In this document: piece after piece, positions 1 to 7,035 of the stretch
Layout of the letters: every line of letters begins with the position of its first letter
How positions within the stretch are numbered: the first letter of the stretch is position 1
DNA from: Rickettsiaceae bacterium
GTDB lineage: Bacteria > Pseudomonadota > Alphaproteobacteria > Rickettsiales > UBA6187
DNA: 43,039 bases
Direction: 5' to 3'
Assembly (NCBI GenBank): GCA_021323415.1
Contig: JAJONM010000018.1
Coordinates: 1-43,039, forward strand
Translations under genes and position numbers: made by a program
Notes under the pieces: model-generated
What the model was told of the DNA's origin: nothing
Seen by the model: the letters and a program-made list of their open reading frames with translations, nothing else
Database searches by the model: none

Positions 1-1
1 A

Positions 2-103
2 ATCCAGGTATTAAGAAAAGCGGTGAAAGCAATGGGTAGCAACCCAGGCTGGCGTAATGTGAAGAGCCCAAGCGAAAGAGCAGCAGAGATGAATCCTGCG
101 TAA
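2..103 (+). CDS. C-terminal end of an unidentified protein (cut by window edge)
   Basis: An open frame runs from the first bases to a TAA at 101-103 and gives 33 residues ending in SPSERAAEMNPA. The stretch is basic and polar with no membrane segment. I do not recognise the family, and the start lies outside the window. It could be chance, but the uninterrupted frame and the following promoter-like gap suggest the end of a real gene. Confidence 0.4.
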   Translation: MQVLRKAVKAMGSNPGWRNVKSPSERAAEMNPA

Positions 104-108
104 AAAGC

Positions 109-137
109 TACAAAAGTGCTACAGAATATGCTATAAT
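109..137 (+). promoter_or_regulatory. Possible sigma-70 promoter for the small membrane protein gene
   Basis: A perfect -10 hexamer TATAAT lies at 132-137. At 17-bp spacing there is a poor -35 match (TACAAA, 109-114). It sits 30 bp before the start codon of the 36-residue ORF. The -10 is convincing by sequence alone; the -35 is weak. Confidence 0.35.
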
Positions 138-167
138 AACAGGATGTCCTTATAAAAGGAGGTCATC

Positions 168-278
168 ATGTATATGGTTATAGCAGTAGGTTTTATACTG
201 GTTATTACTGGAATACTGGCTTTTGGCTCGTATTACGAAGCTGAGCATTTTGATGAGAACCATGGGATACGGCACTAG
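168..278 (+). CDS. Small single-pass membrane protein, 36 aa
   Basis: ATG at 168 follows a near-ideal Shine-Dalgarno sequence (AAAAGGAGG, 154-162) with 5-nt spacing and a TATAAT box upstream. The product starts MYMVIAVGFILVITGILAFG, one hydrophobic helix over residues 3-20, followed by a polar tail rich in Glu, Asp and His (SYYEAEHFDENHGIRH). Function is unknown. Small one-helix proteins of this shape often act as inner-membrane regulators or subunits, but nothing here says which. The signal is the strong ribosome binding site, the promoter-like box and the clean helix-plus-tail layout. The gene ends 8 bp before a palindromic repeat. Confidence 0.6.
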   Translation: MYMVIAVGFILVITGILAFGSYYEAEHFDENHGIRH

Positions 279-285
279 AGAAGTT

Positions 286-434
286 GTCATCCCCGACGTT
301 AGTCGAGTAGCTGACTGCTTAGTCGGCGTTTACGGACTTACGAGCGGGGATCTGATTGCAATATGGCACGGGATCCCCGCTTACTGGTTTTGTAACGCCT
401 TATCAGGCTAATAAAACCTAGCGTCGGGGATGAC
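286..434. repeat. Palindromic repeat family A, copy 1
   Basis: A 149-bp element bounded by perfect 13-bp terminal inverted repeats, GTCATCCCCGACG (286-298) and CGTCGGGGATGAC (422-434). Inside are shorter inverted repeats such as AGCGGGGATC / GATCCCCGCT. A second, diverged copy lies at 5715-5876 with the same ends and internal GGGATCCCCGCT block. It has no coding capacity of its own and looks like a MITE- or REP-type non-autonomous element or a structured RNA. Confidence 0.75.
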
Positions 435-444
435 GATATTTCTG

Positions 445-1044
445 TTAATGCGGTTCCTTACCCCATAATTCCTTAAGCCGGGCATCGCGACCACAGGCAG
501 CGCGATAGGCTTTATAGCGGATGGTGTTTTTCAGGTAATAATCCTGATGGTAATCTTCGGATGGGTAAAAGTCTTGTGCTGCTACAATTCTTGTTGTGAT
601 AGGGGTATCTAGTTTTCCCGATTGCTCAATATCGCGCTTGGATTTTTCTGCCGTCTCTTTTTGCTCTGAGTTATGGTAGAATATCCCCGTTTCATACTGG
701 CTGCCGATATCACAAAATTGGCCATCGGCATTGGTTGGGTCAATATTCTGCCAGAATATTTCCAGTAGCTTTTGATAGGAGATTCTGGAAGGGTCAAATT
801 TTACCTCAACTGCTTCCACGTGACCAGTTCTGCCGGTTGATACCTGCTCATAAGTCGGGTTTTTGACCTTGCCGCCGGTATATCCTGGGGTGGTAGATAT
901 AACTCCATCTTGCGAATCAAATGGCTGTTGCATACACCAGAAGCATCCTCCTGCGAAGGTTGCGGTTTGGAGTTTTGTTGTTGTATCGGCCATGGTGTTA
1001 CCTGAGAATAAGAGTGTGATTAGAATTGTTGCTAGAAGTTTCAT
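445..1044 (-). CDS. msrA: Peptide-methionine (S)-S-oxide reductase MsrA, exported
   Basis: Reduces the S-epimer of methionine sulfoxide in proteins. The family hallmark GGCFWC is at residues 32-37, with catalytic Cys34. The C-terminal half keeps family features such as the DYHQDYYLKN block. Residues 1-19 form a signal peptide (short basic start, hydrophobic core LLATILITLLF, likely cut after NTMA), so the enzyme should work in the periplasm. Length 199 aa is normal for an exported MsrA. The start codon overlaps the msrB stop by one base (TAATG), so the two are translationally coupled, with msrB first. Together they repair both sulfoxide epimers. Confidence 0.95.
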   Translation of the reverse strand: MKLLATILITLLFSGNTMADTTTKLQTATFAGGCFWCMQQPFDSQDGVISTTPGYTGGKVKNPTYEQVSTGRTGHVEAVEVKFDPSRISYQKLLEIFWQNIDPTNADGQFCDIGSQYETGIFYHNSEQKETAEKSKRDIEQSGKLDTPITTRIVAAQDFYPSEDYHQDYYLKNTIRYKAYRAACGRDARLKELWGKEPH

Positions 1045-1484
1045 TATTTCCCATCAGGTATAAACTTAAGCGCCACGCCATTATTACAATAGCGCAAGCC
1101 AGTAGGGGCTGGGCCATCTTCAAACACATGTCCCTGATGTCCGCCGCATTGTTTGCAGTGGTATTCTGTGCGTGGAACGAACATTTTGTAATCAGTTTCG
1201 GTTTCAATGTTTTCTTCTATTGCCTTGAAAAAGCTTGGCCAGCCTGTGCCGCTTTCGTATTTGGTGTCTGAGGTAAAGAGTGGCGCACCGCAGGCGGCGC
1301 ATACATATTGCCCAGTGCGTTTCTCAGTATAAAGCGGGCTGGAGAATGGACGCTCTGTCCCTGCTTCGCACATTACGCTGCAGGCTTCGGGGCTTAAGTG
1401 TTTGGTTAGTTTGTCGTCACTTAGTGGCACTTTATTTACCTTAATAATGCGTGAGCTAGCGAACTCCGTAAAGCCCTCTCCCAT
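1044..1484 (-). CDS. msrB: Peptide-methionine (R)-S-oxide reductase MsrB
   Basis: Reduces methionine-R-sulfoxide. It shows the zinc pairs CAAC (62-65) and CKQC (110-113), the GWPSFF motif (81-86), the RTEYHC segment and the resolving-type RYCNNG site with catalytic Cys133. Family similarity begins near residue 14 (KVNKVPLSDD). The first 12 codons lie inside the CCCTCTCCC repeat, so this ATG may not be the native start. A GTG at 1430 preceded by AAGG is a reasonable alternative and would give 128 aa. No signal peptide is visible, unlike its partner msrA, so the two may act in different compartments unless the start has been disturbed by the repeat. Confidence 0.92.
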   Translation of the reverse strand: MGEGFTEFASSRIIKVNKVPLSDDKLTKHLSPEACSVMCEAGTERPFSSPLYTEKRTGQYVCAACGAPLFTSDTKYESGTGWPSFFKAIEENIETETDYKMFVPRTEYHCKQCGGHQGHVFEDGPAPTGLRYCNNGVALKFIPDGK

Positions 1485-1607
1485 GGGGAGAGGGAGGGGT
1501 GAGGGGGCGACTGTAGTGGTTAAAAATACAGACTATAGTATTGTAATTACTGACCCGCCCCCTCATCCTAACCTTCTCCCCACGGGAGAAGGGACTATAA
1601 GGAATGC
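1457..1607. repeat. CCCTCTCCC-type palindromic repeat (family B), copy 1
   Basis: The left arm carries GCCCTCTCCCATGGGGAGAG followed by GGAGGGGTGAGGGGGCG. The right arm carries CGCCCCCTCATCCTAACC, CTTCTCCCCACGGGAGAAGG and the tail GACTATAAGGAATGC. The arms are mutually complementary over most of their length. Copies lie at 10211-10359 (almost the same ends, including TAGCGAACTC) and 32063-32208. It overlaps the annotated 5' end of msrB. Confidence 0.85.
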
Positions 1608-1633
1608 GCTACCCACGCATACATTTATATCAA

Positions 1634-3301
1634 TTACTTCTTCCTCTTATCAGGATTCCTCAATTTCCCCAGTGCCTCACCCATACGGCGCAGGGACGAG
1701 CTGCAATTATCACGTGGCACTATCACTTCGATGAAGTAGAGTTCCTTGTGCTTGCGCGCAGCTTTTAAAGCTTTATCCAGTTCCCCTTTGGTTTTTACCT
1801 TAACCGATTTTCCGTAATTTATCAATGTGGTAACTTTGGTATAATCCCACATGTTGATGTTGTTAAAGTCGCCATCTAGTATGTGGCGCTGAGTGCCGTA
1901 GCCATCGTTGTTTATCATTATTACCACCGGGGCTAGTTTATACTTTGCCGCAGTGGAGATTTCGATGCCGGTCATCTGGAATGCGCCATCGCCGATAATG
2001 GCAAACACCTTGCTCTTTGGGTTAGCTTTCATTGCGCCAATGGCAGCAGGTGCAGCAAAGCCCATTGAGAGGTAATAGGCATCGGAGAAGAAGCGCGAGC
2101 GCTCGCTGCTACGCAGGCCAATAGCGCCAATTAGGGCATCGCCGGTATCGCAAACTACAGTATCATTTTCCTGCAAATGAGTGGATAAAATGCGAAATAG
2201 CGATTCGACATCCAGCTTTTGTTTGCGCTCTGTTCGCTCCAGCGATTTATGCAGGGTAACCGGGTTTGGGTTAACAAACTCGCTGCGGTGTTTGATTTTG
2301 GCTTTGACCAACCCTTGCAGCACATCCTTAAACTCAACATATTCATAGGAATGCAGGCCTACCTGCATTTTATCTTTGCTGATTACAATGGTGTTTTCGC
2401 GGGAGAGTTTTGCCGAGTAAAACCCTAAGAGTACATCGGAAATAAAGGCTCCCATCAGGATTATGCAGTCGCTGTTTTCGATGTATTCCTGACATGCCGG
2501 TTCTGAAATTGCGCCGCTATAAACCCCGATATATAACGGGTTGGTTTCGCGCACTACGCTTTTGCTAAGCAGCGTTCCGGCAATTGGTATGTTATACTCT
2601 TTGGCGAACTGGGCGGCCAGATCAGTAACGCGGAAGCGGTGTAGTTCAACACCGGCGATAATAACCGGGCGTTTAGAGTTATTGATACGGTCGGTTATCT
2701 CTTTGATACAGGCATTAAGCGCTTCTTTATCACTTTCGCGCGGCGCGGTTTTCTTAAGCAGTGAGCTTGGCACTTCTATCACCTTATCGACTATATCAAA
2801 CGGTATCTCGATATAGCCGGGTAGGCTCTGGCGTTTTACTTCCTCTACTATGCGGATGATTTCGCTGGCGGCGGTTTCTGGGTCAGAAAGTATGGTGGTG
2901 GCGCAAGTGACTTCCTCAAATACGCGGCGTTGGGTGTCGAAATTACGCACTTTGTGATGTACCATGCTATCGTAGCTTTTGTCTTTTTGCGAAGGGCCGC
3001 CTGATATTACGATTACGGGGCTGCGCTCAGCATAGGCACAGGCGATGCTGTTTAGCATGTTGAGGCCGCCGACGCAGTAAGTAACAATGGCTAAGCCAAG
3101 GCCGGTATAACGGGCATAGCAATCAGCGGCAAAACCGACCGATGGCTCGTGTGTCATGGTGACGATTTCGATTTTGGACTGATCGAGATAACGAAATGTT
3201 GGGAGGACGAAATCACCAGGAATACCAAAGGCGGTATCAATTCCCTGACTGTATAAATAATCGAATAAAAACTCACCGATTTTTTGCTTTTTGGATGGCA
3301 T
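1634..3301 (-). CDS. Thiamine-diphosphate-dependent 2-oxo-acid decarboxylase (phenyl-/indolepyruvate or pyruvate decarboxylase family)
   Basis: A full-length (555 aa) member of the PDC/IPDC family of cytosolic enzymes that turn a 2-oxo acid into an aldehyde plus CO2. The N-terminal domain has FGIPGD, the cofactor glutamate in THEPSVG (Glu52) and the His pair HHKVRNFD (115-116) that marks decarboxylases rather than acetolactate synthases. The C-terminal diphosphate domain has GDGAFQ (437-439) with the Asn pair NNDGYGT (464-465). The start is supported by AAGGAA just upstream. The nearby phenylalanine/tyrosine genes suggest phenylpyruvate or 4-hydroxyphenylpyruvate as substrate, but motifs alone do not separate these from pyruvate or indolepyruvate. 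It ends 26 bp from repeat family B. Confidence 0.85.
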   Translation of the reverse strand: MPSKKQKIGEFLFDYLYSQGIDTAFGIPGDFVLPTFRYLDQSKIEIVTMTHEPSVGFAADCYARYTGLGLAIVTYCVGGLNMLNSIACAYAERSPVIVISGGPSQKDKSYDSMVHHKVRNFDTQRRVFEEVTCATTILSDPETAASEIIRIVEEVKRQSLPGYIEIPFDIVDKVIEVPSSLLKKTAPRESDKEALNACIKEITDRINNSKRPVIIAGVELHRFRVTDLAAQFAKEYNIPIAGTLLSKSVVRETNPLYIGVYSGAISEPACQEYIENSDCIILMGAFISDVLLGFYSAKLSRENTIVISKDKMQVGLHSYEYVEFKDVLQGLVKAKIKHRSEFVNPNPVTLHKSLERTERKQKLDVESLFRILSTHLQENDTVVCDTGDALIGAIGLRSSERSRFFSDAYYLSMGFAAPAAIGAMKANPKSKVFAIIGDGAFQMTGIEISTAAKYKLAPVVIMINNDGYGTQRHILDGDFNNINMWDYTKVTTLINYGKSVKVKTKGELDKALKAARKHKELYFIEVIVPRDNCSSSLRRMGEALGKLRNPDKRKK

Positions 3302-3415
3302 ATTTCCTTGGAACTTTAGGTTGGAAGTTATGTAGATAAAATAGCATTTTTTGGTGGGGGATGGAAGTGGTTTGTAGTTTGTATATTGATTAGTTGCTAT
3401 AACTGTGGTATGTTT

Positions 3416-3446
3416 ACATTATATCATTGAAGTAATGAGGTAATGT
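3416..3446 (+). promoter_or_regulatory. Interrupted palindrome over the mazE translation start (likely operator)
   Basis: ACATTA-N3-CATT-GAAGT-AATG-N3-TAATGT gives two nested perfect inverted repeats. The right arm ends 2 bp before the mazE ATG (3448) and covers its Shine-Dalgarno region. MazE/AbrB-type antitoxins bind palindromes in their own promoters, so an autoregulatory operator is the likely reading; an mRNA hairpin hiding the ribosome site is the alternative. Confidence 0.55.
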
Positions 3447-3447
3447 T

Positions 3448-3678
3448 ATGTATACATCAAGAATAACACAGCGTGGGCAAACTACTATTCCTTCTATTAT
3501 TAGGAATAAATTAAATCTGCATACCGGAGATTCGGTAGCTTTTGAACTAAATGCGGCTGGCGAGGTTGTGTTGCATAAGGCTGAGCCTATTGACCTTTTG
3601 TTTCTAAAATCGTTAAATGCACCGCTTAGTGAGGAGTGGGGTTCTAAAAAAGATTCAGAGGCATATGATGAGCTATAA
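3448..3678 (+). CDS. mazE: SpoVT/AbrB-fold antitoxin (MazE/PrlF-like)
   Basis: A 76-aa protein with an N-terminal swapped-hairpin AbrB domain: residues 3-45 contain SRITQRGQTTIPSIIRNKLN followed by L-x-x-G-D-x-V, the classic signature. The acidic C-terminal tail (SEEWGSKKDSEAYDEL) is of the kind that binds and blocks the partner toxin. It overlaps the next ORF by 14 nt, the usual antitoxin-first layout. Expression is probably autoregulated through the palindrome over its start. It is a plus-strand insert within minus-strand metabolic genes. Confidence 0.85.
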   Translation: MYTSRITQRGQTTIPSIIRNKLNLHTGDSVAFELNAAGEVVLHKAEPIDLLFLKSLNAPLSEEWGSKKDSEAYDEL

Positions 3679-3997
3679 AAAATGGGATGTTGTAGTAGTG
3701 CCATTTCCATTTTCTGATAGTAGCAAAATGAAGCCGAGGCCAGCTTTAGTAGTTTCAAATGCAAATTTTAACGGAAGAACAAACTATTCTATTTTAGCTA
3801 TGATTACCACTGCTTCAAATACCGAATGGTATAATGATGTGCTAATAACTGATTTGAAAATTTCTGGATTACCAGTTGCATCAGTCGTAAGATTCAAGTT
3901 ATTTTCTTTAGATAATAGGGTTATAATAAAAAAAATAGGTGAAGTATCTCGTAAAGACAGAGAGAGTTTCCAAGAGGCTTTAGAGAAAGCTTTATAA
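3665..3997 (+). CDS. mazF: MazF/PemK-family endoribonuclease toxin
   Basis: From ATG 3665 the product is 110 aa: MMSYKKWDVVVVPFPFSDSS, then KMKPRPALVV, the MazF signature (proline-rich loop PFPFSD and the KxRPALV strand). Toxins of this family cut mRNA at short specific sequences. The conserved Ser/Thr after the ITTA strand is present (MITTASN). The frame is open further upstream, but the family begins here and the 14-nt overlap with mazE suggests coupled translation. A second ATG at 3668 is equally possible. It ends 1 nt before the maiA stop on the other strand. Confidence 0.88.
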   Translation: MMSYKKWDVVVVPFPFSDSSKMKPRPALVVSNANFNGRTNYSILAMITTASNTEWYNDVLITDLKISGLPVASVVRFKLFSLDNRVIIKKIGEVSRKDRESFQEALEKAL

Positions 3998-3998
3998 C

Positions 3999-4631
3999 TC
4001 AACCCACAAAATCAGGATGGTTCTCAGGCTTTGCTTGTTCAAAGGCAGGAAGTTGATTACAAGTTTCATAAATACGCATAATTTTCGGAAAGGCAGAAGT
4101 ATCGCATTTAAAGCGTAGTGCGTTGTATACTTGTGGTATCAAGCATATATCGGCAAGAGTGACAGAATCCCTGTGGCAGTATTTATCGCTTATGGAAAGT
4201 ATTGGCTCAATTGCTCCCAGGCCCTTATTTATCCAATGTTTGTACCATTTAAGCTTTTGCTCTTCTGATATGCCCAGCTCATTTACCAGGTAATTAAGCA
4301 CGCTGATATTATTAAGTGGCTGCATATCGGCGACTATGGCAAGGGCAATACTGCGGACTTTGGCTCTTTTTGCCGGGCCTTTAGGTAATAGTGGATTGTC
4401 AGGGTAAGTTTCATCAAGATATTCAATCGCAGCAAGAGATTGGTATATAGCAGTGTTACCATCGACTAAAGTAGGCACGCTACTTTGCGGGTTTATGGCT
4501 TTATATCCGTCTGAAAATTGTTCGTTCTTTAGCAGGTTAATGTGGGTTTTTTCAGCATCTAATCCTTTTATGTTAAGGGCAATACGCAAACGGTATGAGC
4601 AGGAAGAGCGGAAATATTCATATAGCTTCAT
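3999..4631 (-). CDS. maiA: Maleylacetoacetate isomerase (zeta-class glutathione transferase)
   Basis: Converts maleylacetoacetate to fumarylacetoacetate with glutathione, the penultimate step of tyrosine degradation. It has the zeta-class active-site motif SSCSYR (9-14), the thioredoxin-fold cis-proline segment (INPQSSVPTLVDG) and Q-S at the glutathione site (YQSLAAIEYLDE). The length of 210 aa is normal. It overlaps the upstream fumarylacetoacetate hydrolase gene by 14 nt and its ribosome site (AAAGG) lies within that gene, so the two are in one operon. Confidence 0.93.
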   Translation of the reverse strand: MKLYEYFRSSCSYRLRIALNIKGLDAEKTHINLLKNEQFSDGYKAINPQSSVPTLVDGNTAIYQSLAAIEYLDETYPDNPLLPKGPAKRAKVRSIALAIVADMQPLNNISVLNYLVNELGISEEQKLKWYKHWINKGLGAIEPILSISDKYCHRDSVTLADICLIPQVYNALRFKCDTSAFPKIMRIYETCNQLPAFEQAKPENHPDFVG

Positions 4632-5685
4632 ATTGTTTTACCTTTTGCTCGATTACGCCGAAGATTGAATTTCCATTGCTATCAAGCATTTCGATTTTTA
4701 CTGTGTCGCCAAACTGCATGAAAGGAGTTGTGGACGTGCCTTTATCTACAACTTCAAGCATACGTTTTTCTATAATGCAAGAAGAACCAGAAGTTTTATC
4801 AATATTCGATACTGTTCCTGATCCGATTATAGTACCAGCCCCTAAAAATCTCGTTTTTGCGGCATGTTCTATCAGCTTAAGGAAGCTGAAAGTCATATCA
4901 ACTCCGGCATTGGGCTGGCCGAATACCTTTCCATTTAGAGTGGTGATTAGGGGAAGGTGTACTTTGCCATCCTTCCATGTATTGCCCAGTTCATCTGGTG
5001 TAACGGCAATTGGAGAAAAGGCGGTTGCGGGTTTTCCGTGCAGGAAACCAAAGCCTTTGGCCAATTCTGCCGGGATTAAATTGCGAAGCGATACATCGTT
5101 TACCAACATGATGAGCTTTATATGTGAAGCGGCATCTTTGGCAGATATTCCCATCGGTACATCATCAGTTATTACGGCGACTTCGGATTCAAAGTCGATG
5201 CCCCAATCAGTACTTGCGGCTAGTATTGGGTCGGTTGGGGCGGCGAAGCTATCGGATGCGCCTTGGTACATTAGCGGATCAGTCCAGAATTCCTTTGGCA
5301 TTTCAGCACCGCGGGATTTGCGGACTAATTCGACATGGTTAACGTAAGCTGAGCCATCGAGCCATTGATAGGAGCGGGGCAAGGGAGAAGCCAGCTTGGT
5401 CAAATCAAGAGCAAATATTTCCGACTTATCTGTAACGCGGCCATCATCGCTACCATGAGCGATAACCTGGTCTGATATTGTGCCTGAAATTTTTTTGTCA
5501 GATGTAGGAATAAAATTATTTATATAAGAATAGATCTCCTCCAATCTGGGGGAGATAATTTTCCAATTATCTAAAGCTGCTTGCATAGTACTGGCAATAT
5601 GCGGAACTTTGACTGCATATTTTAAATTGTTGCTTACTACTATAAGTGTGCCATCACGGTTGTTTTTTAGGGATGCTAGTTTCAT
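4618..5685 (-). CDS. fahA: Fumarylacetoacetate hydrolase family protein (fumarylacetoacetase)
   Basis: Should split fumarylacetoacetate into fumarate and acetoacetate, the last step of tyrosine degradation. It has an N-terminal domain of roughly 100 residues and a C-terminal FAH fold with the metal-binding acidic set visible in WGIDFESEVAVITDD, and the terminal GAGTIIGSGTVSN region typical of the family. The length of 355 aa fits the shorter bacterial fumarylacetoacetases. GAGG precedes the start. Position between hmgA and maiA supports the role; other FAH-fold hydrolases act on related diketo acids. Confidence 0.88.
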   Translation of the reverse strand: MKLASLKNNRDGTLIVVSNNLKYAVKVPHIASTMQAALDNWKIISPRLEEIYSYINNFIPTSDKKISGTISDQVIAHGSDDGRVTDKSEIFALDLTKLASPLPRSYQWLDGSAYVNHVELVRKSRGAEMPKEFWTDPLMYQGASDSFAAPTDPILAASTDWGIDFESEVAVITDDVPMGISAKDAASHIKLIMLVNDVSLRNLIPAELAKGFGFLHGKPATAFSPIAVTPDELGNTWKDGKVHLPLITTLNGKVFGQPNAGVDMTFSFLKLIEHAAKTRFLGAGTIIGSGTVSNIDKTSGSSCIIEKRMLEVVDKGTSTTPFMQFGDTVKIEMLDSNGNSIFGVIEQKVKQYEAI

Positions 5686-5714
5686 CTTTTGTCCTCACTC
5701 TTGTGTAACAAATC

Positions 5715-5876
5715 GTTACCCCCGACGTTAGACGAGTTAGCCGACTTTCTTTTAGGCGGCTTTACGAGTCTTACGAGCAGGGTTCTGGTTGCCAATTACT
5801 ACGGGATCCCCGCTCGCAGATTTGTCACAAAAATCTTGAAGAAAGATTTTTGACTCATCTAAGCGTCGGGGATGAC
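5715..5876. repeat. Palindromic repeat family A, copy 2
   Basis: 162 bp between GTTACCCCCGACG (5715-5727) and CGTCGGGGATGAC (5864-5876). It shares the terminal inverted repeats, the GACTT...AGGCGG block and the GGGATCCCCGCTCG block with copy 1 (286-434) but differs inside, including an extra AAATCTTGAAGAAAGATTT hairpin near the right end. It sits between hmgA and the fumarylacetoacetate hydrolase gene. Confidence 0.75.
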
Positions 5877-5894
5877 AACCGTATCGAATTATCT

Positions 5895-6978
5895 TCATTT
5901 CTTATCCTTCCACGAATCAACATATCCTTTCCATTCGATTTTACTGGCGGCTTTGCTTACTTCTACGCTATCGCGCGTATCTATCATTACTGCTACTTCA
6001 TCAGTTGATTTTTTGGTGTTGTTTTTGGAAGCCTCAAATGCTTTTGGGTGTGGGCCATGTGGAAAGCCGCATGGGTGTAGCGTCAGCATGCCGGGATGGA
6101 TATTGTCGCGGCTAAAAAACTCCCCCATGTGGTAGAAGATTATCTCATCAAAATCATTGTTTGAATGATAAAAAGGTACTTTAAGTGCGCCCGGGTCGGT
6201 TTCAAATGGACGTGGGACGAAGGTGCATACTACAAAACGGGGGGTGAGGAATGTAGTATGGACAGAAGGGGCTAAATGATAGCGGTGGCTCATCACTGGC
6301 CGTATGTCGCGCCAACCCAGTTTAACCGCAAGATTGTTACCCTTCCAGCCGATGGCATCCAGTGGGTTATAAGGGTAAATTTGGGTAGATATTTCATTGT
6401 TACGTTTCAGCAAAACATGGCATTCTTTTTCGCCATATTGGGCTTTGAATTGTTCGTTGATGGCAGGTGTTACTAAAATTGCCGGGTCAAAAATTGCATG
6501 TTCACCTAATATGCCTTTATCAGGTAGGCAGTAACCATCATTTGTGGCTTCAATCATTAAAATTTTGGCAGGCTCTGTACACTCAATCCTCCACCAGGTG
6601 GCCGAAGTCACAAAATAAGTCACCTCTGCCTGCGTGGATGAATAATAACTGATCGCCATCGGCATTCCTGACCAAGTGATCCATTTTGCCTTTGGTGTTC
6701 CAGATGGCGAGGCGCATGTAGCTGCTCGACATTAGCTCTTCGGCATTCCAGGGGCAGTCGGTGTTTTTGGTAAGCTTCACGCTATCGAAAGCAAGGGGAC
6801 GTAAATTGCCTTCCCATTTACTCCAGCCTGTAGGAGGATGTTTGTGGTAAATATGAGTGGCTGGCCCAAAAAAACCTTCGCGGCCGAATTCACGTTCATA
6901 AGTGCCTTCTGGCAAATCAACATGGGCTTGTTTAGAGTGAAGGCCTTCGCAGCGAGGAAAATTGATGTATTTCATCAT
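5895..6978 (-). pseudogene. hmgA: Homogentisate 1,2-dioxygenase, disrupted by a short deletion and frameshift
   Basis: Two overlapping minus-strand frames together encode this ring-cleaving iron enzyme. The first (6978-6583, 131 aa) covers MMKYINFPRCEG to FCDFGHL and then runs into a stop. The second (open to 5895) resumes with TWWRIECTEPAKILMIEATN and continues intact through the metal region (MSHRYHLAPSVHTTF, DEIIFYHMGEFFSRDNIHPG, HPCGFPHGPHP) to WKGYVDSWKDKK. The family normally has about 13-14 residues (a GDY-x-V-x-P-R-type strand) between these halves; here they are missing and the frame shifts. The junction is at CCACCAGGTGG (6591-6601), consistent with deletion between short repeats. 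Unless this is a sequencing error, the gene is inactive. AGGTGG precedes ATG 6978. Confidence 0.85.
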
Positions 6979-7035
6979 TCGGCTACCACCTATCTTTGCT
7001 GTTATAAGCTACAGATTATCAGCAGTTTGTGATGG

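Noticed and set aside
223..411. 62-aa plus-strand ORF overlapping repeat A
   Set aside because: Most of it is the translation of the palindromic repeat, it has no ribosome site, and it overlaps the better supported 36-aa ORF in another frame.
1402..1734. 110-aa plus-strand ORF across the CCCTCTCCC repeat
   Set aside because: It runs antisense to msrB and the decarboxylase and is kept open by repeat sequence; the product is repeat-derived (KPSPMGRGRGEG, HPNLLPTGEG).
4595..5347. 250-aa plus-strand ORF antisense to the fumarylacetoacetate hydrolase gene
   Set aside because: It is a shadow frame; the minus strand encodes a clear full-length family member.
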